This document shows positions 8,049-14,413 of a stretch of 21,791 nucleotides of DNA, one piece after another; positions within the stretch are counted from its first letter, which is position 1, and every line of letters starts with the position of its first letter. Below the pieces are notes generated by a model. It did no database searches, was not told where the DNA came from, and saw only the letters and a program-made list of their open reading frames with translations. Source of the DNA: Pseudomonadota bacterium (GTDB lineage: Bacteria > Chloroflexota > UBA6077 > JAJPHF01). Where the stretch lies: assembly GCA_021325365.1 (NCBI GenBank), contig JAJPHF010000196.1, forward strand, positions 1-21,791, read 5' to 3'. A program made the position numbers and the translations under genes.

Positions 8049-8389
8049 GCCGCTCCCCCTCCCGAATCGCTGCCACCACCCCGACGGCCGACCTGCTCGA
8101 GCGCGCGGCGCAGCTCGGGCGCGAACAGCACGACCAGCGCCACGCTGAGCAGCGGGACCGAGTTGCGCAGCAGCCAGCTCACGGTGGTCAGGCCGAACAC
8201 GTTGGCGAGCACCGCGCCGACGAGGTAGACGATGGCCAGGCCGCGCAGGATCGTGATGCCCGTCGTCCCGCGGATGAGTATCGCCAGGCCGCACAACAAG
8301 CCGGCGCTGACGAGAATATCCGTCATGCTGCGGGAATCAGCCAAAACGACTACGATCGAGCTGTGGATGATGGCTAGTAGCTCGCCCAC
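8045..8389 (-). CDS. Truncated CdaA paralogue: membrane domain only
   Basis: This 114-residue protein aligns without gaps to the first 103 residues of the next gene, CdaA, then ends in a Gly-rich tail (GGGSDSGGGAA) with no DAC domain. Its first 41 residues are clearly diverged (MGELLAIIHS against MNELMQFVSG). The following 62 residues, from GTTGITILRG to RALEQVGR, are identical. The DNA of that part is about 95% identical, with 10 differences in about 186 bp. GTG (8389) is chosen because it aligns exactly with the cdaA GTG; the site upstream is weak. The stop TGA overlaps the cdaA start, and the Gly tail codons contain the cdaA ribosome binding site. It has no catalytic residues. It could bind CdaA through the membrane segment, act as a coupling leader, or be a duplication remnant kept open by chance. 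Confidence 0.75.
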   Translation of the reverse strand: MGELLAIIHSSIVVVLADSRSMTDILVSAGLLCGLAILIRGTTGITILRGLAIVYLVGAVLANVFGLTTVSWLLRNSVPLLSVALVVLFAPELRRALEQVGRRGGGSDSGGGAA

Positions 8390-8412
8390 GCAGACTGTCC
8401 CGTCTTCTGCCG

Positions 8413-9378
8413 CTAGGCTCGGCGCTCGCCGGCCAGCGTTGCGGCCGCGACGTCGGCCCCGAGCAGGGCGCAGAGCAGCGCCTTCTGGGCGTGCAGCCGG
8501 TTCTCCGCCTGGTCGAGGACGCGCGACTGCGGCCCGTCGAGCACGTCGTCGGTGATCTCCTGGCCGCGGTGCGCGGGCAGGCAGTGCAGCACCAGCGCCC
8601 CGGGCCGCGCGGCGGCCAGCAGCGACGCGTTCACCTGGTAGGGCGGGAAGATGTCCTGCCGCTGCTCCCGCTCGGCCTCCTGGCCCATGCTGTACCAGGT
8701 GTCGGTGTAGATCACGTCGGCGCCCTCGACGGCCGCCCGGGGATCGACGAGCTGCCGCAGCTCGGTGCCGGCCGCCCCCGCCAGCCGCGCGGCCTCGGCC
8801 CACACGCCGCGATCCGGCTCGTAGCCCGCGGGCGTCGCCACCCGCAAGTGCAGCCCCACGCGCGGCGCGGCCTCGACCAGCGAGTTCGCCACGTTGTTGC
8901 CGTCGCCCACATAGGCCAGCGTCACGCCCTCCAGCTCGCCCAGGTGCTCCTGAATCGTGAGCAGGTCGGCCAGGCACTGGCAGGGATGGAGCAGGTCCGA
9001 CAGGCCGTTCACGACCGGGATGTCGGCGGCCTCGGCGAACGCGACCACGTCGTCATGTAGGAACGTGCGGGCGACGACCGCGTCGACGTAGCGGCTGATG
9101 ACGCGCGCCACGTCGGCCACGCTCTCGCGCTCGCCCAGCCCCACCTCTTGCGGCGAGAGGTACAGCGCCGAGCCGCCGAGCTGAAGCATCCCGGCCTCGA
9201 ACGAGACGCGGGTGCGCAGCGACGGCTTCTGGAAGAGCAGGGCGAGGATGCGCCCGGGGAGCAGCGCATGCGGCTGCCGCGCCGCCTGGGCTCGCTTCAG
9301 CGCCGCGGCCGTCGCGAGCAGGTGGCGCAGCTCGGTCCCGTCGAGATCGGAGATCGCCAGCAGGTCCTTGTGCCGCAC
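8413..9378 (-). CDS. argF: Ornithine carbamoyltransferase
   Basis: This 321-residue cytoplasmic enzyme makes citrulline from ornithine and carbamoyl phosphate in arginine biosynthesis. Visible signatures are the carbamoyl-phosphate loop [10 protein letters not shown] (S53-R57), [16 protein letters not shown], the ornithine-side YSMGQEAE segment and [15 protein letters not shown] near the C-terminus. These separate it from aspartate carbamoyltransferase. GTG at 9378 was chosen because [12 protein letters not shown] matches the usual family N-terminus and a GAGG sits 5 nt before it. The frame stays open to 9714, but that extension crosses a good -10 element and the end of the upstream gene. The truncated CdaA gene begins 23 nt after its stop. 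No other arginine gene is present. Confidence 0.93.
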   Translation of the reverse strand: MRHKDLLAISDLDGTELRHLLATAAALKRAQAARQPHALLPGRILALLFQKPSLRTRVSFEAGMLQLGGSALYLSPQEVGLGERESVADVARVISRYVDAVVARTFLHDDVVAFAEAADIPVVNGLSDLLHPCQCLADLLTIQEHLGELEGVTLAYVGDGNNVANSLVEAAPRVGLHLRVATPAGYEPDRGVWAEAARLAGAAGTELRQLVDPRAAVEGADVIYTDTWYSMGQEAEREQRQDIFPPYQVNASLLAAARPGALVLHCLPAHRGQEITDDVLDGPQSRVLDQAENRLHAQKALLCALLGADVAAATLAGERRA

Positions 9379-9419
9379 CGCCGCCTCGGTCGGCCCGTCG
9401 CCAGGCCCGAAGATGCCTA

Positions 9420-9428
9420 AGTATACCA
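9420..9428 (-). promoter_or_regulatory. Extended -10 element upstream of argF
   Basis: Read on the minus strand, TGGTATACT gives an extended -10 (TGn plus TATACT) about 42 nt before the argF GTG. No convincing -35 is seen at the usual distance, which extended -10 promoters tolerate. It would let argF and the cda/der genes be expressed independently of the gene at 10042. Confidence 0.5.
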
Positions 9429-9478
9429 GCCTGGGCGCGCTGGGTTGGCGAATTGTCACGCCGGGCGCCGCGCGTGGG

Positions 9479-10042
9479 TCAGCGCAGCGGGCGCGTCGGC
9501 GAGGCCGTCGGCGCGACGGCGCGCGTGGGCGTGCGCGTGGCCGTGACAGCGGTGCGGATCGGTGTGCGGGTGGCCGTGGCAAGGCGCGCGCCGCCCGCCG
9601 CGAGCGTGGCCGTGGCGGCGGCGCGGGGCACCACGCCGAGCGTGGGGCTGGGCGCGCCGGCGCTCGGCCGCGTGCTCGTCGCGCTGGGTAGGCGTGCAGG
9701 CGCGGCGCCGCCAACCGGCGTGGGCGTGGCAGTCGGGCGGGCCGTGGGTGAGCGCTCGGCGAGCAGCGGCGAGATCGGGTTCACGTCGGTGGCGATCGGC
9801 AGCAGCGTGGGCGTGGCCGTGCCGACCGCGACCATAGTCGGGGGCGGCTGGTAGCGGGCGAGCGCGATCAGGCTGGCGGCGCCAACCGTGTAGAGCAGCG
9901 ACGCGGCCAGCAGCAGCGCGACGGCCAGGCCGAACCCGATGCGCTGCCACTCGCCGAGCTGGTCGTACCGGGCCCACGCCCGATCCACCCACCGTGCCAG
10001 CCCGGACCTCCGCCGCAATCGCCCCTCCCTGCCCCGCGCCAT
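9479..10042 (-). CDS. One-TM membrane protein with Thr/Pro/Ala-rich extracellular tail
   Basis: This 187-residue protein belongs to no family I recognise. The first 40 or so residues are basic and cytoplasmic-looking. One membrane helix follows (about residues 36-62, [20 protein letters not shown]). The rest is a low-complexity Thr/Pro/Ala/Arg tail with many TATPT- and TRTPT-like motifs that would lie outside the cell. The same tail style is seen on CdaR and in the proteins encoded at 11467-13395. It is upstream of argF on the same strand, 100 bp away, but argF appears to have its own promoter. The ATG follows directly after TTTA, with a GGTGAT some 10 nt before. It may be a cell-wall spanning anchor; no function is assigned. 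Confidence 0.65.
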   Translation of the reverse strand: MARGREGRLRRRSGLARWVDRAWARYDQLGEWQRIGFGLAVALLLAASLLYTVGAASLIALARYQPPPTMVAVGTATPTLLPIATDVNPISPLLAERSPTARPTATPTPVGGAAPARLPSATSTRPSAGAPSPTLGVVPRAAATATLAAGGARLATATRTPIRTAVTATRTPTRAVAPTASPTRPLR

Positions 10043-10153
10043 TAAACGCCATCACCGCCCCCGCGCGCAACCGTTCCGGTGCGTTCCGGCGCCCCGCCGC
10101 GAGGCCACCGCTGCGGAAACTGGACGCGGGTGTGCCCCACGATGTTGCAGCAC

Positions 10154-10301
10154 TGTGTATCCGAGGAACGGTCAAACGATGCTCCTTTACCGGATGGTTA
10201 AACGCTAGGCCGGGCGCGGGACCGGGCGTGCTGGTCGGGCACGGAAGATCGCATCGTTTACCCCGTACGATACTCCCCGGCTCTCCTGCCGCGGGCCGGG
10301 C
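10154..10301 (-). repeat. Inverted repeat copy B
   Basis: This is the reverse complement of the repeat at the left end of the window, about 91% identical over the 122-bp core. It has the same internal dyad (GCATCGTTT and AAACGATGC arms). On this strand it points toward the 10042-9479 gene, as copy A points toward the 422 gene. Weaker similarity continues to about 10301. Confidence 0.75.
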
Positions 10302-10430
10302 CGGCGGGGGCGTACCCCGGGCATGGGCGCGGGCGGCGGGTGCGGGGGAGGCGTGTACGGGGAATGCCGGCGATCACATCGCGCCGGACGGCGGCGCTCT
10401 CCGGCGCGCCTCGCGGCCGGGTACTAGGGG

Positions 10431-10610
10431 CGCGCCCTCACCCCGACCCTCTCCCAGGGGGAGAGGGGGAGGGACGCCCTCACCCCTGCCCTCTCCCAGG
10501 GGGAGAGGGAGTGAGACGCGCCCTCACCCCGACCCTCTCTCAGGGGGAGAGGGAGTGAGACGCGCCCTCACCCCGACCCTCTCTCAGGGGGAGAGGGAGT
10601 AGGACGCCCT
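10431..10610. repeat. Tandem array of four hairpin repeats (42-44 bp)
   Basis: Units begin at 10435, 10477, 10521 and 10565 with CCCTCACCCC. Each contains CCCTCTCCC or CCCTCTCTC followed by AGGGGGAGAGGG, a self-complementary stem. The last two units are nearly identical. This motif type (CCTCACCCC...CCCTCTCCC) is a known dispersed palindrome in many GC-rich genomes; here it is tandem. The continuous unit with no unique spacers rules out CRISPR. Confidence 0.85.
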
Positions 10611-10775
10611 GGCACCGGATTCGCTGGGACACCGGGCCGGGTGGCGACCGGGCGGGGCGCTGCTTGCTACGCCCCTACAAGATAAGGCATTGGCAGAGAG
10701 CCATCGTCCGGCGGAGCCAGTGGAGCCGCGAAACCGACCCAAAAGGCTGGGGCACACCCACTTGCCGCAAGCCTC

Positions 10776-10804
10776 TTGACAGGTTGAGAGGACGAGGCTA
10801 ATCT
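10776..10804 (+). promoter_or_regulatory. Strong sigma-70-like promoter
   Basis: TTGACA (10776-10781) and TAATCT (10799-10804) are spaced exactly 17 bp apart. It is one of the best housekeeping promoters in the window and should drive the three-gene operon starting at 10880, with a leader of about 70 nt. Confidence 0.65.
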
Positions 10805-10879
10805 GCTGGACAGCGAAGCGAGCGGCGTGCCCCGGGCCCTTTCCCCAGCGCCCATTTTAGTGTTCATGGAGCGCCTGCC

Positions 10880-11470
10880 GTGATTGGTACGGGCATCGCC
10901 ATAAGGCTCCGAGGTCGACGGGAACTGCTCGCCGGGATGCCGTGTGTGCTCGCGGTGCTGCTGCTGGCCTGGGCGGGCGCCGTATCGAGCGCCGCCGGCG
11001 AGGCGGCCGCGCCCGCGGCTGCCGACAGCCGGGCCGCGAGCCGAGCGGTAGCTGGCGGCGGTCGCCCGCTTCTCGGCGCGCTGGTAGTCGGCGTCGCGCC
11101 CTCGGCAACCGCCAATCTGACCGGTGAGAGCGACCCGATGGCGCTGGCGCCGCTGCCACACTTCGGGTTTGGCGAGGTCCAGGTGGCGACTGGGCTGGTG
11201 CGCCCGGCGGGCCGCGAGAACCGCGCGCTGGGCGTGCCGCTCACCGCACACCAGACGGCCGTCGCGCGGCGGGCTATTCAGCCCAACCAGACGCCGAAGG
11301 CCGTCCCGCACACCCCGATCACGGCTTACCAGACGGCCGCGGCGCGACGAGCGATCCAGCCGAGCCAGACGCCGAATGCCGCGCTGACTCCGCTCGCGAC
11401 AGCGCTCCCGAGCGCAACGACGACGCCCGTCGTCACCACACCGTTTGTGGCGCCGGCGCCGCTGCCATGA
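10880..11470 (+). CDS. Secreted protein of unknown function with internal repeat
   Basis: This 196-residue protein has a basic N-terminus, then a signal-peptide-like hydrophobic stretch (about residues 20-38, MPCVLAVLLLAWAGAVSSAA), and no membrane segment afterwards. The mature part is Ala/Pro/Thr-rich. It contains a duplicated unit of about 28 residues: HQTAVARRAIQPNQTPK, then a near copy, YQTAAARRAIQPSQTPN. It ends in a Thr/Pro tail. I know no family for it. GTG was taken as start because it lies about 70 nt after the strong promoter and fits the signal peptide; an internal ATG at the signal peptide is possible. Its stop overlaps the next start (ATGA), so the two genes are probably translated together. 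Confidence 0.6.
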   Translation: MIGTGIAIRLRGRRELLAGMPCVLAVLLLAWAGAVSSAAGEAAAPAAADSRAASRAVAGGGRPLLGALVVGVAPSATANLTGESDPMALAPLPHFGFGEVQVATGLVRPAGRENRALGVPLTAHQTAVARRAIQPNQTPKAVPHTPITAYQTAAARRAIQPSQTPNAALTPLATALPSATTTPVVTTPFVAPAPLP

Positions 11471-12467
11471 GCGATCAGACGAGCCAGCGCGTGCAGGGCG
11501 GTCGGCCGCGAGCCTGGCTGGCGCCTATCCTGGCGCTCGCGCTGGCGCTCGGACTGTCGGCGGCGACCGGCGCACTTGCGAGCGGCGGGGCGCCCCGCCC
11601 GGAGCGGCTTGCGGGGGCGCCGGGCGAGAGCGGCGCCCTCGGCGGTATGGACGGACTTGGGATAGCGCCACCACCTTCTCTGTTGTCGCGCCGACGGCCA
11701 CTCCAACTCTCACACCGACGCATCCTCCCACGCCGGCGACGAGCGTACCGGCGCAATTGGGTCCTGAGCTGGGCTATGTAGTTGCCGACACACGCACAGA
11801 TAACTGGAGCTGGTACGAATTTGCCGGCGCACAGGCCATTATTGACCCAGACTTCGATGGCATACCAGTTGGCGTGGAGGGGTGGCAGGCAGGGATTACC
11901 GGCGTTCAGGGTAACTATCAGATGGAGGTCGGCCCCGACGGACAATTGTATTGGTCACCATTTGTCGAGGCGGGCATACAAAAGCTGTGCCCCACCACCG
12001 GATCCTGCACCTGGCGGCTATATAGCAGTTACGTCGTAGGTGGCCAGACCGTGACGTCCACCGCCGGCACGCGCCCAGTTGAGCTGATTCCCTACTACGG
12101 ATCGGGTTATATACCGCCATATTCAGTGTGGCGCCTCAAGGTATGGAGGCCCGCCGCCAATAATCAGTGGATTGCTCAGGGGTGTGACGGACCGTCTAAC
12201 GACCAGTGCCACGACATAACCATTGGAGGCATCAATCTTGGTCCGCCGCAATCGATGTGGTTTGTTGGCGCTTGGATCGAAGCGAATTGCCCAACTTGTG
12301 CAATGGGCAGGATCGTCGCCAGTTACAATTCGTTCTGTTGTCCATCTTGGCCTGATTGGCAGCCATATTGCTACGATACACGTTATATCTTCGTCAATAT
12401 AGGCCAGCGTGTGTCAGTAGTCGGCCCGTGTGTGGCTTCGACAACCTGGAGTGTCGGCACCCGTTGA
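11467..12467 (+). pseudogene. Frameshifted secreted Cys- and Trp-rich protein
   Basis: The ATG at 11467 opens a signal-peptide-bearing frame (AWLAPILALALALGLSAATG) that becomes nonsense after about 11655 and stops at 11781. The neighbouring frame takes over at about 11655-11680 with a Thr/Pro linker (TATPTLTPTHPPTPATSV). It continues as a believable globular domain of about 240 residues to 12467. That domain has ten cysteines in a CxC/CC-like pattern and many Trp and Tyr (VWRLKVWRPAANNQW, CCPSWPDWQPYCYD). One missing base, or two extra bases, would join the two frames into a protein of about 333 residues. No slippery heptamer is evident, so I treat it as a frameshift mutation or sequencing error. 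The downstream part is much lower in GC than its surroundings, which suggests transfer. Function is unknown; it is probably exported and disulphide-bonded. Confidence 0.65.
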
Positions 12468-12489
12468 CTCGACGCCGTGGAGTAGCGCC

Positions 12490-13395
12490 GTGACATCGTC
12501 TGCTGGGCGCCTTATAGCGGCCATCATCTTCGCAATGTTGACGGTTGGCGTCTGGCTTGCCATCGCCGCGAATTCCCGTACGGGTCAACAGCGACAGGCG
12601 ATTTCCACTGCTACGGATCTCAGCGCTGCGGCGCTAGTTACCCCGTCGACACGCATTACACCATCGGTGGCAGTAGACCAGTCCGCCCAGCTCGCGATAC
12701 AAACGGCTATCAACGAAATACAAATATTGTTCCCGCTGCTTAGCGGTACTCCGGCTGCGATACATGCTCAGCTGGTCACGATAGCCGACTTACCATTCCT
12801 TGGTATCACGTCGGTGCCGTCCTCTGCCAGCGACGACACGCTATTCTGGCTAGTGGTGATCCATGGGGATTTCTACCCTGGGGAAAGGAACATCTCACCG
12901 CAGAACGCGGAACATCCGGGCGTGGACTACGTGCTGGCCCTGGTCAGCCAACGGTGGAACCGAGTTGCCTATATGCGCCTGGCTCCTAATATGTATGGCT
13001 TGGGCTGCGTGTTCAAGGATCCTAGCCTGCCCGGTGGATACACGGCCTGTAGCGGTGAGCTGTTGCACGCCGCTCTGCACGCTTTGCAGACGCCCAGGCC
13101 GACTCCGTGGCCTACTGGTGCCGCCATCAGGGGATATTCGCCCGAGGACGCGCGGGCGATACGCGAACAGTACGACCGGGCGGTGGCGACGATCGGCCCT
13201 GGAGCAGTCATCACCATCGTTGTCGGCACGCCGTTCCCCGTGACGGGCGGCGACATCCCCGGACAGCAGAGCCCTGCTGTAGGCGGCGCCATGCTGGGTG
13301 CCACGCCTATGCCTGGATCACGTCCAGTAGCGGTGGCAACGGCGACTACGACGCCTACGGCCGGGCCTAGTCCCACACGTGACCCGACACGATAG
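12490..13395 (+). CDS. Membrane-anchored extracellular protein, unknown family
   Basis: This 301-residue protein starts with a short polar segment and one membrane helix (about residues 6-25, LIAAIIFAMLTVGVWLAIAA), then a predicted outside domain. The domain has features such as DDTLFWLVVIHGDFYPG, WNRVAYMRLAPNMYGLGC and a second Cys in YTACSGE, possibly a disulphide pair. The last 60 or so residues are Pro/Thr/Ala low complexity. GTG at 12490 is preferred because GGAG lies 7 nt before it; the frame is open back to 12430. It begins 22 bp after the frameshifted gene and shares its lowered GC, so the three genes from 10880 likely form one transferred operon. I do not recognise the fold, and no function is proposed. 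Confidence 0.65.
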   Translation: MTSSAGRLIAAIIFAMLTVGVWLAIAANSRTGQQRQAISTATDLSAAALVTPSTRITPSVAVDQSAQLAIQTAINEIQILFPLLSGTPAAIHAQLVTIADLPFLGITSVPSSASDDTLFWLVVIHGDFYPGERNISPQNAEHPGVDYVLALVSQRWNRVAYMRLAPNMYGLGCVFKDPSLPGGYTACSGELLHAALHALQTPRPTPWPTGAAIRGYSPEDARAIREQYDRAVATIGPGAVITIVVGTPFPVTGGDIPGQQSPAVGGAMLGATPMPGSRPVAVATATTTPTAGPSPTRDPTR

Positions 13396-13456
13396 CGTTC
13401 AGCTACCATGGGTAAATCACTGCCCCCAGGAGGCGCCGCCAGGTCCATCGTGGAAC

Positions 13457-13558
13457 TACTGCGGTTTTCAGGATGATCGAGCCGGGCAGCGTTGGCCGGG
13501 CGGCAGGGGACGAGCCCTGGCCCTACCGCCTGGCTCAACGCCCACGAAAACGGCTGTA
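13457..13558 (-). mobile_element. Miniature inverted-repeat element, copy 2
   Basis: The ends TACTGCGGTTTTC (13457-13469) and GAAAACGGCTGTA (13546-13558) are inverted at 11 of 13 positions and bounded by TA. Read on the minus strand, the order matches the element at 3306-3419: TACAGCCGTTTTCG, GCGTTGAGCC, GGTAGGGC, then the GGGCTCGTCCCCTGCC core. The ends are better preserved than in copy 1. It carries no coding sequence. Confidence 0.65.
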
Positions 13559-13569
13559 GGCCGAGCGCG

Positions 13570-13616
13570 CCACTGCTGTGAAGGCAGCAGTAGCCTGCGC
13601 CGTCGTGCGGCGCAGG
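13570..13616. other. Two adjacent perfect or near-perfect hairpins
   Basis: ACTGCTGT-GAAG-GCAGCAGT (13571-13590, one T:G pair) is followed three bases later by CCTGCGCCG-TCGTG-CGGCGCAGG (13594-13616). They may end transcription of the 10880 operon or be part of a small RNA. No T-run follows. Confidence 0.4.
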
Positions 13617-13836
13617 GACAGGACTTGCGAGGCCGCCGCAGGCCAAGTGTCATGGCCGCGGACGGCGCGCTCGCCGGTCTGGACCGGCCGTCCATCCCAA
13701 CCGACGGAGTAACTGGATGGCCGGGTGTAACCACCCACTGTATATGTTCGGATCGTCACAGGCGCGGCGCGCGTGGGCCGATTCGTGCCCGCCGTCAATG
13801 TACAGAAGCTGGCTGTACCCGCACGGCCGGTGCCGT

Positions 13837-13866
13837 TTGACGGGCCGGCCAGCGCTCTGGTACGAT
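13837..13866 (+). promoter_or_regulatory. Promoter of tRNA-Val
   Basis: TTGACG (13837-13842) and TACGAT (13861-13866) are spaced 18 bp apart. The -10 ends 9 nt before the mature tRNA 5' end, which is the normal layout for a tRNA gene. Confidence 0.7.
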
Positions 13867-13875
13867 CAAGAATGC

Positions 13876-13949
13876 GGGCAGGTAGCTCAGCTGGTTAGAG
13901 CACCACGTTGACATCGTGGGGGTCGGAGGTTCGAGTCCTCTCCTGCCCA
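13876..13949 (+). tRNA. tRNA-Val (anticodon GAC)
   Basis: A complete 74-nt cloverleaf can be drawn. The acceptor stem is GGGCAGG (13876-13882) with CCTGCCC (13942-13948), the D stem GCTC with GAGC, and the anticodon stem CCACG with CGTGG around loop TTGACAT. The anticodon is GAC (13910-13912). The T arm GGAGG-TTCGAGT-CCTCT has one G:T pair, and the discriminator base is A (13949). CCA is not encoded. The GAC anticodon reads valine codons GUC and GUU. A self-complementary GGCGCC-ATTC-GGCGCC hairpin follows at about 13958. Confidence 0.96.
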
Positions 13950-13994
13950 CCCCACGGGCGCCATTCGGCGCCTCGACAATCGCACACCACAACG

Positions 13995-14240
13995 CGACGA
14001 CCGGGACGAGTAGCCGCGCACGCCGCGCCCAGCGAGTGGGGGCCGGTGCAAGCCCCACGGCGGCCCGCGACGAATACCCCCCGGGAGCGCGCCTCGGAAA
14101 CCCGCCCGGGAGTATGAGGCGCCGGTAGCCCCGTTATCGGCAAGTGAGCGCGCGTGCGGCATCTGCGCACGCGCGGAACCTGGGTGGAACCACGAGCGTC
14201 CCTCGTCCCAATGGATGAGGGGCGCTTTTGTTTTTGGCAG
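13995..14240 (+). promoter_or_regulatory. T-box riboswitch of thrS (threonine specifier ACC)
   Basis: T-box landmarks appear in the right order. The GACGAGTAG of the stem I base lies near 14005-14012. The apical GGTGCAAG (14045-14052) is flanked by GGGG and CCCC arms. The specifier loop GAATACC places ACC (Thr) at 14076-14078. A 9-bp stem (14150-14158 with 14166-14174) follows, then the conserved T-box TGGGTGGAACCACG (14181-14194). The bulge TGGA would pair with a tRNA ending UCCA, so a U discriminator is predicted for tRNA-Thr. Uncharged tRNA-Thr should stabilise the antiterminator and switch thrS on. No separate promoter is seen between tRNA-Val and this leader, so the two may share a transcript. 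Confidence 0.88.
14196..14235 (+). terminator. Intrinsic terminator of the thrS T-box
   Basis: A 13-bp stem forms (14196-14208 with 14213-14225, two G:T pairs) around the loop CAAT. It is followed directly by TTTTGTTTTT. Its 5' arm overlaps the region that pairs with the T-box sequence in the antiterminator, as expected for a T-box switch. Confidence 0.9.
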
Positions 14241-14413
14241 GCGTCCGCAGGGCGCTAGCGCTGCAGGGGGGGCTGAGCGGGACGCGGCTGGCCCGGGGGC
14301 CGAGCGGGCGAGACACCCGCGCTCCCAGACAGTGTCGCGGGCAGGCAGGGTCGAGCAACAGCGGTCCGGCGAGACGCCCGCGGTCCCGGGGGCACACGAC
14401 GATGGGAGGGACG

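Larger units (their letters stand above)
10043..10879. other. 837-bp intergenic region between divergent genes
   Basis: No gene is supported here. The region contains repeat copy B (10154-10301), an array of four 42-44-bp hairpin repeats (10431-10610) and a good promoter (10776-10804) reading right. The stretch 10611-10770 is GC-rich and can form several short stems (for example TGGC near 10693 with GCCA near 10702), but it matches no RNA family I know. Confidence 0.7.
13396..13875. other. 480-bp gene-poor stretch before tRNA-Val
   Basis: No convincing gene is present. It contains the second miniature element (13457-13558), two consecutive hairpins (13570-13616) and, at its right end, the tRNA promoter. 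The rest (13617-13830) shows nothing I can name. Confidence 0.65.

Noticed and set aside
8049..8294. Extended CdaA start at 8294
   Set aside because: The extra residues are the truncated paralogue read out of frame (Arg/Pro-rich). GTG 8048 has a strong ribosome binding site and aligns with the family start.
9379..9714. N-terminal extension of ArgF
   Set aside because: It crosses an extended -10 element and the end of the upstream gene, and has no similarity to the family. The GTG at 9378 matches the usual N-terminus.
1..10301. Composite transposon bounded by the inverted repeat pair
   Set aside because: The interval contains core genes (der, argF, cdaA) and no transposase or integrase.
10431..10610. 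CRISPR array
   Set aside because: The whole 42-44-bp unit repeats with no unique spacers, and no cas gene is present.
10655..10770. Riboswitch (c-di-GMP, c-di-AMP or cobalamin class)
   Set aside because: Several stems can be drawn, but no conserved core of these classes is found. The best promoter lies downstream of the stretch, so it would not be in the transcript.
11445..11640. GTG start at 11445 for the Cys-rich protein
   Set aside because: The N-terminal part of that frame is Arg-rich nonsense. The signal peptide is in the frame starting at 11467, which also has the ATGA overlap with the preceding gene.
11650..11680. Programmed -1 frameshifting in the Cys-rich protein gene
   Set aside because: No X-XXY-YYZ slippery heptamer in the right frame and no clear stimulating structure. 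A mutation or sequencing error is simpler.
14228..14413. Upstream ThrS start at 14228 that would add a 62-residue N-terminus
   Set aside because: It starts inside the terminator T-run and does not look like a TGS domain. The ATG at 14414 has a ribosome binding site and matches the editing-domain start.
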